Positions 8,661-16,963 of a stretch of 64,000 nt of DNA are shown here, piece after piece (position 1 is the stretch's first letter; each line of letters begins with the position of its first letter). A program made the position numbers and the translations under genes. Source of the DNA: Pseudomonas nicosulfuronedens (GTDB taxonomy: Bacteria > Pseudomonadota > Gammaproteobacteria > Pseudomonadales > Pseudomonadaceae); the NCBI RefSeq assembly GCF_005877905.1, contig NZ_SWDV01000022.1:1-64000 (forward strand). The letters run 5' to 3'. The notes below the pieces were generated by a model. It had not been told where the DNA came from and searched no databases. It worked only from the letters and a program-made list of their open reading frames with translations.

Positions 8661-10559
8661 ATGTCTCGACTACCGGTCATCGTTGGTTTTGGTGGATATA
8701 ACGCGGCAGGCCGCAGTTCCTTCCACCATGGGTTCCGCCGTACTGTCCTCGAATCCATGGAGCCCGCTGCCCGCCAGGAAACCCTCGCCGGCCTCGCGGT
8801 GATGATGAAACTGGTCAAGGTCGTCGACGGCAAGTACCAGGACGCCGAAGGCAATAGCCTCGATCTGGCCGCCATCGAGCAGCGCTTCGAGCAGCAGATT
8901 CGCCAGTCCACCCTGATCCGCCGCATCGAACTGCAATACCTCGATGTCGACGCCGCGCACTGCCACAAGAGCCTGACCGTCAGCGCAGCCGGTGCTCCGG
9001 TGACCTTCATCACCCTGCGCAAGCAACTGCCCGAACCTCTGCCAACCAACTGGTCGGTGGAAGAACTCGAAGGCGGCGAGGTCCGCGTCACCCTGCATGA
9101 CAGCTGCGAATTCAAGGTCGACAGCTACCGTGCGCTGCCGGTGAAGTCCGCCGGCCAGCTGCCCACCGGCTTCGAGCCGAGCGAGCTGTACAACTCGCGC
9201 TTCCACCCGCGTGGCCTGCAGATGTCCGTGGTCGCCGCCACCGACGCGGTACGCTCCACCGGCCTCGACTGGCAGACCATCTGCAACGCCGTACAGCCTG
9301 ACGAAATCGCCGTGTTCTCCAGCAGCATCATGAGCCAGCTGGACGAGAACGGCTTCGGCGGCCTGCTGCAATCGCGCCTGCGCGGCCACCGTGTGTCGGC
9401 CAAACAGCTGCCGCTGGGCTTCAACAGCATGCCCACCGACTTCATCAACGCCTACGTGCTGGGCAGCGTCGGCATGACTGGCAGCGTCACTGGAGCCTGC
9501 GCCACCTTCCTGTATAACCTGCAGAAGGGCATCGACGTCATCACCACCGGGCAGGCCCGCGTCGCCATCGTCGGCAACGCCGAAGCGCCGATCACTTCCG
9601 AGATCATCGAGGGCTACGCCGCCATGGGCGCGCTGGCCACCGAGGAAGGCCTGCGCCACATCGAAGGCCGCGACGACGTCGACTTCCGCCGCGCCAGCCG
9701 CCCGTTCGGCGACAACTGCGGCTTCTCCCTGGCCGAGTCCGCGCAATACGTGGTGCTGATGGACGACGCCCTGGCCCTGGAGCTGGGCGCCGATATCCAC
9801 GGCTCGGTGCCGGACGTGTTCATCAACGCCGATGGCTTCAAGAAATCCATCTCCGCTCCCGGCCCGGGCAACTACCTGACCATGGCCAAGGCCGTGGCCG
9901 CCGCCGCGCAGATCGTTGGCGAGAAGAGCGTGCGCCAGCACAGCTTCGTCCATGCCCACGGCTCCAGCACCCCGGCCAACCGTGTCACCGAATCGGAAAT
10001 CCTCGACCGCGTCGCCACCGCCTTTGGCATCGAAGGCTGGCCGGTCACCGCGGTGAAAGCCTTCGTCGGCCACTCCCTGGCTACCGCCAGCGCCGATCAG
10101 ATGATCTCCGCCCTGGGTACCTTCCGCTACGGCGTCATCCCCGGCATCAAGACCGTGGACAAGTTCGCCGACGACGTCTTCAAGGACCACATCGCCCTGT
10201 CCAACAGCGACGTGCGCCGCGACGACCTGGAGGTCTGCTTCATCAATTCCAAGGGCTTCGGCGGCAACAACGCCACCGGCGTGCTGCTGTCCCCAGCCAT
10301 CACCGAAAAGATGTTGCGCAAGCGCCACGGCGACGCGGCCTTCGCCGACTACCAGGGCCGCCGCGAAACCGTCCGCGCTGCCGCCCGCCAGTACGACGAG
10401 GCCGCGACCCAGGGCCGCTTCGACATCATCTACAACTTCGGCAACGACATGATCGACGAGCAGGCCATCGAGATCAGCGACCGTGGCATCCAGGTCCCCG
10501 GCTTCAGCCAGACCATTGCCTACAAGAAGGACCAACGCTTCAGCGACATGCTCGACTGA
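8661..10559 (+). CDS. fabY: Beta-ketoacyl-ACP synthase initiating fatty acid synthesis (FabY type)
   Basis: This 632-residue thiolase-fold condensing enzyme has the catalytic cysteine in GACATF (Cys280) and two catalytic histidines in HAHGSSTP (His433) and GHSLATA (His471). In P. aeruginosa the homologue PA5174 condenses acetyl-CoA with malonyl-ACP and replaces FabH; it also lies directly after arcC. Length and neighbourhood match that protein. The start follows a GAAGGAG ribosome site by 10 bases. The roughly 190-residue N-terminal extension before the ketosynthase core is typical of this family and distinguishes it from FabB and FabF. Confidence 0.93.
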   Translation: MSRLPVIVGFGGYNAAGRSSFHHGFRRTVLESMEPAARQETLAGLAVMMKLVKVVDGKYQDAEGNSLDLAAIEQRFEQQIRQSTLIRRIELQYLDVDAAHCHKSLTVSAAGAPVTFITLRKQLPEPLPTNWSVEELEGGEVRVTLHDSCEFKVDSYRALPVKSAGQLPTGFEPSELYNSRFHPRGLQMSVVAATDAVRSTGLDWQTICNAVQPDEIAVFSSSIMSQLDENGFGGLLQSRLRGHRVSAKQLPLGFNSMPTDFINAYVLGSVGMTGSVTGACATFLYNLQKGIDVITTGQARVAIVGNAEAPITSEIIEGYAAMGALATEEGLRHIEGRDDVDFRRASRPFGDNCGFSLAESAQYVVLMDDALALELGADIHGSVPDVFINADGFKKSISAPGPGNYLTMAKAVAAAAQIVGEKSVRQHSFVHAHGSSTPANRVTESEILDRVATAFGIEGWPVTAVKAFVGHSLATASADQMISALGTFRYGVIPGIKTVDKFADDVFKDHIALSNSDVRRDDLEVCFINSKGFGGNNATGVLLSPAITEKMLRKRHGDAAFADYQGRRETVRAAARQYDEAATQGRFDIIYNFGNDMIDEQAIEISDRGIQVPGFSQTIAYKKDQRFSDMLD

Positions 10560-10575
10560 TCGCCGACGTTGAACG

Positions 10576-10604
10576 AAAAAGCCGGGCAGATGCCCGGCTT
10601 TTTC
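10576..10604. terminator. Bidirectional intrinsic terminator between fabY and the HDOD gene
   Basis: A near-perfect palindrome with an A-run on one side and a T-run on the other (AAAAAGCCGGGCA-ga-TGCCCGGCTTTTT) lies between two convergent genes. It should terminate transcription in both directions. Confidence 0.88.
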
Positions 10605-10629
10605 ATACCTGACACATGACTCCGTGACC

Positions 10630-10661
10630 GTAGGATGGCGTGGAGCGCAGCGATACCCATC
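10630..10661 (+). repeat. Single arm of a GTAGGATGG palindromic repeat
   Basis: This 32-base element beginning GTAGGATGGCGTGGAGC reappears almost identically at 28785-28816, where it is paired with an inverted copy. The GTAG head followed by a self-complementary body resembles REP elements. It lies in the fabY-HDOD gap, a probable rearrangement join. Confidence 0.75.
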
Positions 10662-10678
10662 AGACCAAGCACCGCAGG

Positions 10679-11557
10679 TCAGTAGGTACCCTGCCCCACG
10701 CCCAATTCGAGAATGCTCGCCTTGAGGTTCTCGAAGTCATATTCGCTGAGCCCGACGTAATCCAGCACCAGCGCGCGCACGCTCTCCCATTCGTGGTCCT
10801 CGTCCTGGTTGCCCAGTACGCGGTACGAGCCACAGATGTGCTCGGCCATCTTGAGAATCGCCAGCAGGTTCTTCAGCTGGGTATCGCGACAGTTGTCCTC
10901 GCTGAAGATCGACAGCGCATTGTGGTGGTTGGCGATGGCCTCGCAGACGTGCTCCGGCAGGCGCCAGGAACGCGCGGTGAAGTAGCCGACCACTGCATGG
11001 TTGGTGTTCAGCACGCGATTCTCGGTGTCCACCACGCGACGCTCATCGCTCGCGCTGGCGTAGGCCTCCTCCAGCACCGACATGTAGTGCGGGAAGCGCT
11101 TGAGCATCAGCGGGATGCCGCAGTTATGGAACAACCCCAGCGCATAGGCCTCGTCCACCGACTCGTAGCCGATGCGCTTGGCCAGGGTCAGGCAGCTCAT
11201 GGCCACGTCCTGGGCCGTGTCCCAGAAGCGGTTGAGGGTGACGATGGTGGCATCGGTCATTTCGCCCTTGATCGACTGGGCGTTGATCAGGTTGATCACC
11301 GACCGGCTGCCCAGCAGGTTCACCGCACGCTGGATCGAAGTGATGCGGTTGGCCAGGCCGAAGAATGGCGAGTTCACCAGCTTCAGCAACGCGCCGGACA
11401 GTCCCGGGTCCTGGCTGATCAGCTTGGCGATCGCCTTCAGGTCCGGGTTGGGCATGAACTGCTCCATCTGCAGATCAACCATGATCTGCGGCTGCGGCGG
11501 CACGCTGATGCCCTGCAGGGCCTGACGGATCTGTTCGGCGGAGAGTTCTGGGGACAT
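10679..11557 (-). CDS. HDOD domain protein
   Basis: This 292-residue soluble protein has the HDOD pattern: an N-terminal helical segment with ISQDPGLSGALLKLVNSP (about residues 47-64), then GLFHNCGIPLML and ANHHNALS in the HD-like region. HDOD proteins lack a complete metal-binding HD pair and usually act in signalling. The start is uncertain. The ATG at 11557 lacks a clear ribosome site, while an in-frame GTG at 11590 would add 11 residues. The gene converges on fabY across a shared terminator and is divergent from the pfpI-like gene. Its specific role is unknown. Confidence 0.85.
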   Translation of the reverse strand: MSPELSAEQIRQALQGISVPPQPQIMVDLQMEQFMPNPDLKAIAKLISQDPGLSGALLKLVNSPFFGLANRITSIQRAVNLLGSRSVINLINAQSIKGEMTDATIVTLNRFWDTAQDVAMSCLTLAKRIGYESVDEAYALGLFHNCGIPLMLKRFPHYMSVLEEAYASASDERRVVDTENRVLNTNHAVVGYFTARSWRLPEHVCEAIANHHNALSIFSEDNCRDTQLKNLLAILKMAEHICGSYRVLGNQDEDHEWESVRALVLDYVGLSEYDFENLKASILELGVGQGTY

Positions 11558-11696
11558 GGAGGGCGGGCTGAAGAAGTTGACGGGGCGCACAGTTTACCCA
11601 GAGCGGAGCGTTCTGGAACTGCCGTTTTAGACTGAACTTTCATCGGCTGATGTGTCGGAACCTTTACACCCAAGCGGAAGAAATGGGAGACAAGCC

Positions 11697-12236
11697 ATGA
11701 GCCAGACACTCAAAGGCAAGACCATCGCGATCCTGGTCACCGACGGCTTCGAGCAGATAGAGCTGACCGGCCCTCGCGATGCACTGAAGGAAGCCGGCGC
11801 CGAGGTGAAAATCCTCTCCGATAGCAAGGACAAGGTACGCGGCTGGAACCACGACCAGCCGGCGGACAACTTCAAGGTCGACGGCACCTTCGAGACCGCC
11901 CGCGTCGACGACTTCGACGCCGTGCTGCTGCCCGGTGGAGTGATCAACGCCGACCAGATCCGCAACCTGCCCAAGGCCCAGGAAATCGTGCGCAAGGCCG
12001 CCGAGGCGGACAAACCCATCGCAGTGATCTGCCATGGCGCCTGGCTGCTGGTCTCTGCCGGGCTGGTCAAGGGCAAGACCCTGACCAGCTGGAACTCGCT
12101 CAAGGACGACATCAACAACGCCGGTGGCCATTGGGTCGACCGCCAGGTGGTCAAGGACGGACTGCTCATCAGCAGCCGCAAGCCCGACGATATTCCCGCC
12201 TTCAACAAGCAACTGATCGAAACCCTGGCCGCCTGA
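11697..12236 (+). CDS. PfpI/DJ-1 family class I glutamine-amidotransferase-like protein
   Basis: This 179-residue protein has the nucleophile elbow ICHGAW (cysteine near residue 112) and the early acidic residue in FEQIELTGP, as in PfpI, YhbO and DJ-1 proteins. Characterised members act as proteases, deglycases or stress protectants. P. aeruginosa PfpI is of about the same length and lies near ilvD. The ATG at 11697 follows GGGAG with good spacing; an upstream in-frame start at 11652 has no such site. The next gene on the same strand encodes an rRNA methyltransferase with its own likely promoter. Confidence 0.88.
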   Translation: MSQTLKGKTIAILVTDGFEQIELTGPRDALKEAGAEVKILSDSKDKVRGWNHDQPADNFKVDGTFETARVDDFDAVLLPGGVINADQIRNLPKAQEIVRKAAEADKPIAVICHGAWLLVSAGLVKGKTLTSWNSLKDDINNAGGHWVDRQVVKDGLLISSRKPDDIPAFNKQLIETLAA

Positions 12237-12290
12237 GCGCCGCCTATCAAAAGCCCGTGCGCCGCGCTCCGGCGGCGCACGCTGCTGCGC

Positions 12291-12296
12291 TATAAT
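12291..12296 (+). promoter_or_regulatory. Probable -10 element of the rRNA methyltransferase gene
   Basis: A consensus TATAAT lies 28 bases before the start codon. No good -35 hexamer is seen 17 bases upstream; that position is occupied by a 9-bp GC-rich hairpin (12257-12280) that may end the preceding gene. Confidence 0.55.
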
Positions 12297-12324
12297 CCCG
12301 CTCTTTTTGCCGGAGCCCTTCCCC

Positions 12325-13521
12325 ATGACCCTGCCCAGCCTGCGTCTGAAAGCCAACGCCGAGCGCCGCCTGCGCGCCGGCCACCTGTGGGTCTACAGCA
12401 ACGAGGTGGACGTCGCCGCCACCCCGCTGAACGGATTCGGCGCCGGCGAACAGGCCATCCTCGAAATGGCCAACGGCAAGCCGCTGGGCATCGTCGCGAT
12501 GAGCCCGAACAACCTCATCTGCGCCCGCCTGATTTCCCGTGACACCAAGCACGTTCTCGACAAATCCCTGCTGGTTCACCGCCTGAACGTCGCCCTGAGC
12601 CTGCGCGACCGTCTGTTCGACAAGCCCTTCTACCGCCTGGTCTACGGAGACTCCGACCTGCTGCCAGGCCTGGTAGTGGACCGTTTCGGTGACGTACTGG
12701 TGGTCCAGATCGCCTCGGCGACCATGGAGAAGCACCGCGACGACGTGCTCGCCGCCCTGCTGCAGGTACTCAAGCCCAGCGCCGTGCTGTGGAAGAACGA
12801 CTCCAGCGCCCGTGATGCAGAAGGCCTGGAGCGCTACGTCGAGAACGCCTACGGCGAGGTCCCGGAATGGGTCGCCCTGGAAGAGAACGGCGTGAAGTTC
12901 GAAGCTCCGGTACTGGCCGGGCAGAAGACCGGCTGGTTCTACGACCACCGCATGAACCGCGCCCGCCTGCAGCCCTATGTGCAGGGCAAGCGCGTACTCG
13001 ACCTGTTCAGCTACATCGGCGGCTGGGGCATCCAGGCCGCAGCCTTCGGCGCCAGCGAAGTGATGTGCGTGGACGCCTCCGGCTTCGCCCTCGACGGCGT
13101 GGAGCGCAACGCCACCCTCAACGGCCTGGCTGAGAAAGTGGCCTGCGTGGAAGGCGACGTGTTCGATGCCCTGCGCGAGCTGAAGGCCGCCGACGAGCGC
13201 TTCGACGTGATCGTGGCCGACCCGCCCGCCTTCATCAAGCGCAAGAAGGACCTGAAGAACGGTGAAGCCGCCTACCGCCGCCTCAACGAACAGGCCATGC
13301 GCCTGCTGTCCAAGGACGGCGTGCTGGTCAGCGCCTCCTGCTCGATGCACCTGCCCGAGGACGACCTGCAGAACATCCTGCTGGGCAGCGCCCGTCACCT
13401 GGACCGCAACATCCAGCTGCTCGAGCGCGGCGGCCAGGGCCCGGACCACCCGGTCCACCTGGCAATCCCGGAAACCCGCTACATCAAGAGCCTGACCGTG
13501 CGCCTGCTGCCCAACGGCTAA
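12325..13521 (+). CDS. rlmI: 23S rRNA (cytosine-C5)-methyltransferase, RlmI type
   Basis: This 398-residue protein combines an N-terminal PUA-like RNA-binding segment (about residues 1-80, starting LRLKANAERRLRAGHLWVY) with a C-terminal Rossmann methyltransferase. The SAM-binding motif is DLFSYIGGWGIQA near residue 230 and the DPPAF motif is near residue 302. The cysteine of SASCSMHL near residue 340 fits the nucleophile of m5C methyltransferases. RlmI of E. coli methylates C1962 of 23S rRNA. The TTG at 12307 is in frame, but the ATG at 12325 begins the conserved N terminus. Confidence 0.85.
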   Translation: MTLPSLRLKANAERRLRAGHLWVYSNEVDVAATPLNGFGAGEQAILEMANGKPLGIVAMSPNNLICARLISRDTKHVLDKSLLVHRLNVALSLRDRLFDKPFYRLVYGDSDLLPGLVVDRFGDVLVVQIASATMEKHRDDVLAALLQVLKPSAVLWKNDSSARDAEGLERYVENAYGEVPEWVALEENGVKFEAPVLAGQKTGWFYDHRMNRARLQPYVQGKRVLDLFSYIGGWGIQAAAFGASEVMCVDASGFALDGVERNATLNGLAEKVACVEGDVFDALRELKAADERFDVIVADPPAFIKRKKDLKNGEAAYRRLNEQAMRLLSKDGVLVSASCSMHLPEDDLQNILLGSARHLDRNIQLLERGGQGPDHPVHLAIPETRYIKSLTVRLLPNG

Positions 13522-13547
13522 CAAGCTCCTGCCGCGCCTTACGCAAC

Positions 13548-13637
13548 GTAGGGCGCATAAAGTGGAACGCTTTATCCGCCGTCTCTGAATCCGAGGCGGC
13601 GGATGGCGGATAACGCTTGAGGCGTTATGCGCCCTAC
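13548..13637. repeat. GTAGGGCGC inverted-pair palindromic element
   Basis: The element starts GTAGGGCGCATAA and ends with the inverse TTATGCGCCCTAC. Both arms contain a further short stem (ATAACGC/GCGTTAT type) and a GGCGGAT block near the centre. This is a REPIN-like design with a GTAG head on each arm. Only one copy is present in the window. Confidence 0.75.
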
Positions 13638-13653
13638 GGGCGGCAATGACGCC

Positions 13654-13968
13654 TCACTTCATCGGCATCAACGAATCCGCCTCGCTGATCACCGCCTTGC
13701 CGGTGCTGCGCTGGAACAGGCACAGCTCGCGGCCCTGTTTGCCCTGCATGTGCTTCTGCGGGTAGCGCCCGCCGATCATCAGCGCCGTGTAGCCCACGCT
13801 GTCGTCGAACAGCACCGGCGCGCCCAGCACCTTCTTGTTCTGCAGATGGCTCAGCGCCAGGCAGGCTTCACGCTGCAGCTTGTCCTGCGCCTGCCAGGCA
13901 GCGTCGGACGATGCCTGCACGCTACCGGCAAAGACGGCGGCCAGCAGGGCGATGGGGATGACTTTCAT
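13654..13968 (-). CDS. Small exported protein of unknown function
   Basis: This 104-residue protein has a classical signal peptide (MKVIPIALLAAVFAGSVQA, cleavage after residue 19). The mature part has two cysteines, in EACLAL and ELCLFQ, that could form a disulfide in the periplasm. The start is supported by a GGAG site 8 bases upstream; longer in-frame extensions have no export signal. I do not recognise the family. It is divergent from ilvD and separated from the methyltransferase gene by a palindromic repeat. Confidence 0.75.
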   Translation of the reverse strand: MKVIPIALLAAVFAGSVQASSDAAWQAQDKLQREACLALSHLQNKKVLGAPVLFDDSVGYTALMIGGRYPQKHMQGKQGRELCLFQRSTGKAVISEADSLMPMK

Positions 13969-14333
13969 GGGGTTGCTCCAGTACCGAAAAGCGTCGATGG
14001 CCATTCTGACCACGCCGGGACGGCGAAAGTCTATGGCTTGTGCCGACCGCCAGCCTTTCCCTGGCGGCAAGGGCCGGCGTAGAATCCGGCTCATTCCTGC
14101 CATTTATCCCCCGGCGGGCCTGTGAGCCCCGGCCGAGCAGGCGGTGACCCCGCCAAGCCCCGCGCCGACTTCGCCCATGCAAGGCCATCTGCTGTTTGCA
14201 TCCGGTGCGTACCGCGCTCACGATACGACTTAGAGTTTGCTCAAGGTCTCGCCGGCCAGCCCTACCCGCTGTACGCCGCCGCACAGAAGACCCGGATCGA
14301 CTCCCACCGCGACCTGATGCGCAGGAACCTGTC
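13969..14333. other. Intergenic region upstream of ilvD
   Basis: No gene is supported in these 365 bases. A TAGAAT hexamer at 14080-14085 is a possible -10 element for transcription toward ilvD, but no convincing -35 is seen. An in-frame extension of ilvD to 14196 is open but has no ribosome site and lacks similarity to the family's N terminus. No leader peptide with runs of branched-chain codons was recognised. Confidence 0.4.
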
Positions 14334-16172
14334 ATGCCCGATTACCGCTCGAAAACCTCCACCCACGGCCGCAACATGGCCGGCGCCCGCGCCCTCTGGC
14401 GTGCCACCGGGATGAAGGACGAAGACTTCAAGAAGCCGATCATCGCCATCGCCAACTCCTTCACCCAGTTCGTGCCCGGCCACGTACACCTGAAGGACCT
14501 GGGCCAGCTGGTCGCCCGCGAGATCGAAAAACACGGCGGCGTGGCCAAGGAATTCAACACCATCGCCGTGGACGACGGCATCGCCATGGGCCATGACGGC
14601 ATGCTCTATTCCCTGCCGTCGCGCGAGATCATCGCCGACTCCGTGGAATACATGGTCAACGCCCACTGCGCCGACGCCATCGTCTGCATCTCCAACTGCG
14701 ACAAGATCACCCCCGGCATGCTGATGGCCGCCCTGCGCCTGAACATCCCGGTGGTGTTCGTCTCCGGCGGCCCGATGGAAGCCGGCAAGACCAAGCTGGC
14801 CAACCACGGCCTGGACCTGGTGGATGCCATGGTGGTCGCCGCCGACGACTCCTGCTCCGACGAGAAAGTCGCCGAATACGAACGCAGCGCGTGCCCGACC
14901 TGCGGCTCCTGCTCCGGCATGTTCACCGCCAACTCGATGAACTGCCTGACCGAGGCTCTGGGCCTGTCGCTGCCGGGCAACGGTTCCACCCTGGCGACCC
15001 ACTCCGACCGCGAACAACTGTTCCTGCGCGCCGGCCGCCTGGCGGTGGAGCTGTGCCAGCGCTACTACGGCGAAGGCGACGAGTCCGTGCTGCCGCGCAA
15101 TGTCGCCAGCTTCAAGGCGTTCGAGAACGCCATGACCCTGGACATCGCCATGGGCGGTTCGACCAACACCATCCTGCACCTGCTGGCCGCCGCCCAAGAG
15201 GCGGAGATCGCCTTCGACCTGCGCGACATCGATCGCCTGTCGCGCAAGGTGCCGCAGCTGTGCAAGGTGGCGCCGAACATCCAGAAGTACCACATGGAAG
15301 ACGTGCACCGCGCCGGTGGCATCTTCTCCATCCTCGGCGAGCTGGCCCGTGGCGGCCTGCTGCACACCGACGTGCCGACCGTGCACAGCCCGAGCATGGC
15401 CGACGCCATCGCCCAGTGGGACATCACCCAGACCCAGGACGAGAAGGTCCACACCTTCTTCAAGGCCGGCCCCGCCGGCATCCCGACCCAGGTGGCGTTC
15501 AGCCAGAGCACCCGCTGGGATACCCTGGACGATGACCGCGCCGAAGGCTGCATCCGCAGTGTCGAGCATGCCTACTCCCAGGAAGGCGGTCTGGCCGTGC
15601 TGTACGGCAACATCGCCCTCGACGGCTGCGTGGTGAAGACCGCTGGCGTGGACGAATCCATCCACGTGTTCGAAGGCCGCGCGAAGATCTTCGAAAGCCA
15701 GGACGGCGCCGTGAAGGGCATCCTCGCCGACGAAGTGAAGCCGGGCGACATCGTGATCATCCGCTACGAAGGCCCGAAGGGCGGCCCGGGCATGCAGGAA
15801 ATGCTGTACCCGACCAGCTACCTGAAGTCCAAGGGCCTGGGCAAGGACTGTGCCCTGCTCACCGACGGCCGCTTCTCCGGCGGTACCTCGGGCCTGTCCA
15901 TCGGCCACGCCTCGCCGGAAGCGGCCGCGGGCGGCGCCATCGGCCTGGTGCAGGACGGCGACAAGGTGCTGATTGACATCCCCAACCGCAGCATCAACCT
16001 TCTGGTCAGTGATGAAGAACTGGCCACCCGCCGCGCCGAGCAGGACAAGAAGGGCTGGAAGCCGGCTCAACCGCGTGCTCGCAAGGTGAGCACTGCGCTG
16101 AAGGCCTACGCCCTGCTGGCCACCAGCGCCGACAAGGGCGCGGTACGCGACAAGTCGCTGCTGGACGGTTGA
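14334..16172 (+). CDS. ilvD: Dihydroxy-acid dehydratase
   Basis: This 612-residue iron-sulfur enzyme dehydrates 2,3-dihydroxy acids to the 2-keto acid precursors of valine, isoleucine and pantothenate. The N terminus [19 protein letters not shown] is typical. Cysteines in [10 protein letters not shown] and in [11 protein letters not shown] provide cluster ligands. The ATG at 14334 follows AGGAA. The gene ends at a bidirectional terminator shared with the convergent pilin gene. Length and motifs fit the enterobacterial-type enzyme closely. Confidence 0.97.
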   Translation: MPDYRSKTSTHGRNMAGARALWRATGMKDEDFKKPIIAIANSFTQFVPGHVHLKDLGQLVAREIEKHGGVAKEFNTIAVDDGIAMGHDGMLYSLPSREIIADSVEYMVNAHCADAIVCISNCDKITPGMLMAALRLNIPVVFVSGGPMEAGKTKLANHGLDLVDAMVVAADDSCSDEKVAEYERSACPTCGSCSGMFTANSMNCLTEALGLSLPGNGSTLATHSDREQLFLRAGRLAVELCQRYYGEGDESVLPRNVASFKAFENAMTLDIAMGGSTNTILHLLAAAQEAEIAFDLRDIDRLSRKVPQLCKVAPNIQKYHMEDVHRAGGIFSILGELARGGLLHTDVPTVHSPSMADAIAQWDITQTQDEKVHTFFKAGPAGIPTQVAFSQSTRWDTLDDDRAEGCIRSVEHAYSQEGGLAVLYGNIALDGCVVKTAGVDESIHVFEGRAKIFESQDGAVKGILADEVKPGDIVIIRYEGPKGGPGMQEMLYPTSYLKSKGLGKDCALLTDGRFSGGTSGLSIGHASPEAAAGGAIGLVQDGDKVLIDIPNRSINLLVSDEELATRRAEQDKKGWKPAQPRARKVSTALKAYALLATSADKGAVRDKSLLDG

Positions 16173-16188
16173 GTCTGGTGGTGACGTG

Positions 16189-16217
16189 AAAAAGCCCGGC
16201 GAATGCCGGGCTTTTTT
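16189..16217. terminator. Bidirectional intrinsic terminator between ilvD and the pilin gene
   Basis: The palindrome AAAAAGCCCGGC-gaat-GCCGGGCTTTTTT has an A-run before and a T-run after the stem, and sits between two convergent genes. Confidence 0.9.
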
Positions 16218-16238
16218 GTACGCGCTGAAGGCTGAGTA

Positions 16239-16694
16239 TCAGCCCTCCTTCGCAGCGGACTTGGCGCAACCGCCGGTCCCAGGCTTGATTCCACGGTCGG
16301 CATCGCAGATCGAACCCTCCACTTTCCAAGTGATATTGGCAGCACCCGGCTTGATTTCCGGAGTCATCGTCATTTCGAGATTGTTGCCAGCTGCATTGGT
16401 CGCACTAATCGTTGTTTTGACAATCCCTTTCGTGACGTCATAGGAAATGACGTTATCAGTCGCGACAGTTGCGGGAATGCCATATGTCCCCTTATCACAC
16501 TCATCCGACTTTCCCGTTTCCGTCACGCAAAGCCCCACAGACGTTTTCACGGCGGACAGTTCCGCCATCGCCGCTGCCGCCTTCGAGCGCGACGAGTAAT
16601 CCGAATACAGTGGCAAGGAAACCGAAGCCAGAATCCCGATGATCGCCACCACGATCATCAACTCGATCAAGGTAAAGCCCTGCTGTTTGCGCAT
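16239..16694 (-). CDS. Type IV major-pilin-like protein (isolated gene)
   Basis: The 151-residue prepilin begins MRKQQG followed by FTLIELMIVVAIIGILA, a perfect class A prepilin leader with cleavage after Gly6, Phe at mature position 1 and Glu at position 5. Four cysteines are present (56, 66, 130 and 143). The last pair encloses 12 residues, like the C-terminal D-loop of P. aeruginosa pilins. The ATG at 16694 has an AAGGA site at suitable spacing; the longer open frame upstream is spurious. No pilB, pilC or pilD lies nearby, which is unusual because pilA normally adjoins them. It could be a second or relocated major pilin. No clear sigma-54 promoter was seen. Confidence 0.9.
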   Translation of the reverse strand: MRKQQGFTLIELMIVVAIIGILASVSLPLYSDYSSRSKAAAAMAELSAVKTSVGLCVTETGKSDECDKGTYGIPATVATDNVISYDVTKGIVKTTISATNAAGNNLEMTMTPEIKPGAANITWKVEGSICDADRGIKPGTGGCAKSAAKEG

Positions 16695-16963
16695 CTTCGT
16701 ATCCTTCTGGATTGAGCCGGAAGCGCGAATGGCTCCGGATGCATTCCAGTGAAGCCACGCCAGCGGGCCCGCACACTCAGACGCGTCCGCGCACCCTGTT
16801 GAAAATTCGGCAGTTTTTTCCAGGCCGAAAGCATCCCGAGTGCCGCTGCACAGAGGCGTCGTAGGAACTCGGGCTTCCCCATTCATCCCTCCTTGCCTCA
16901 TGGCACTGTGCGATCCCGCCTTGGGCCAGTAAAATCGCGCTCTTTTTTCCCGGACCGCCGCCC

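Noticed and set aside
8518-8802. Open frame of 94 residues upstream of and overlapping fabY
   Set aside because: It overlaps the start of fabY in another frame, lacks a ribosome site and shows no protein features.
16695-16963. Sigma-54 promoter for the pilin gene
   Set aside because: P. aeruginosa pilA uses RpoN, so I looked for GG-N10-GC upstream; near matches around the TGGCGTGGCTT stretch have the wrong spacing.
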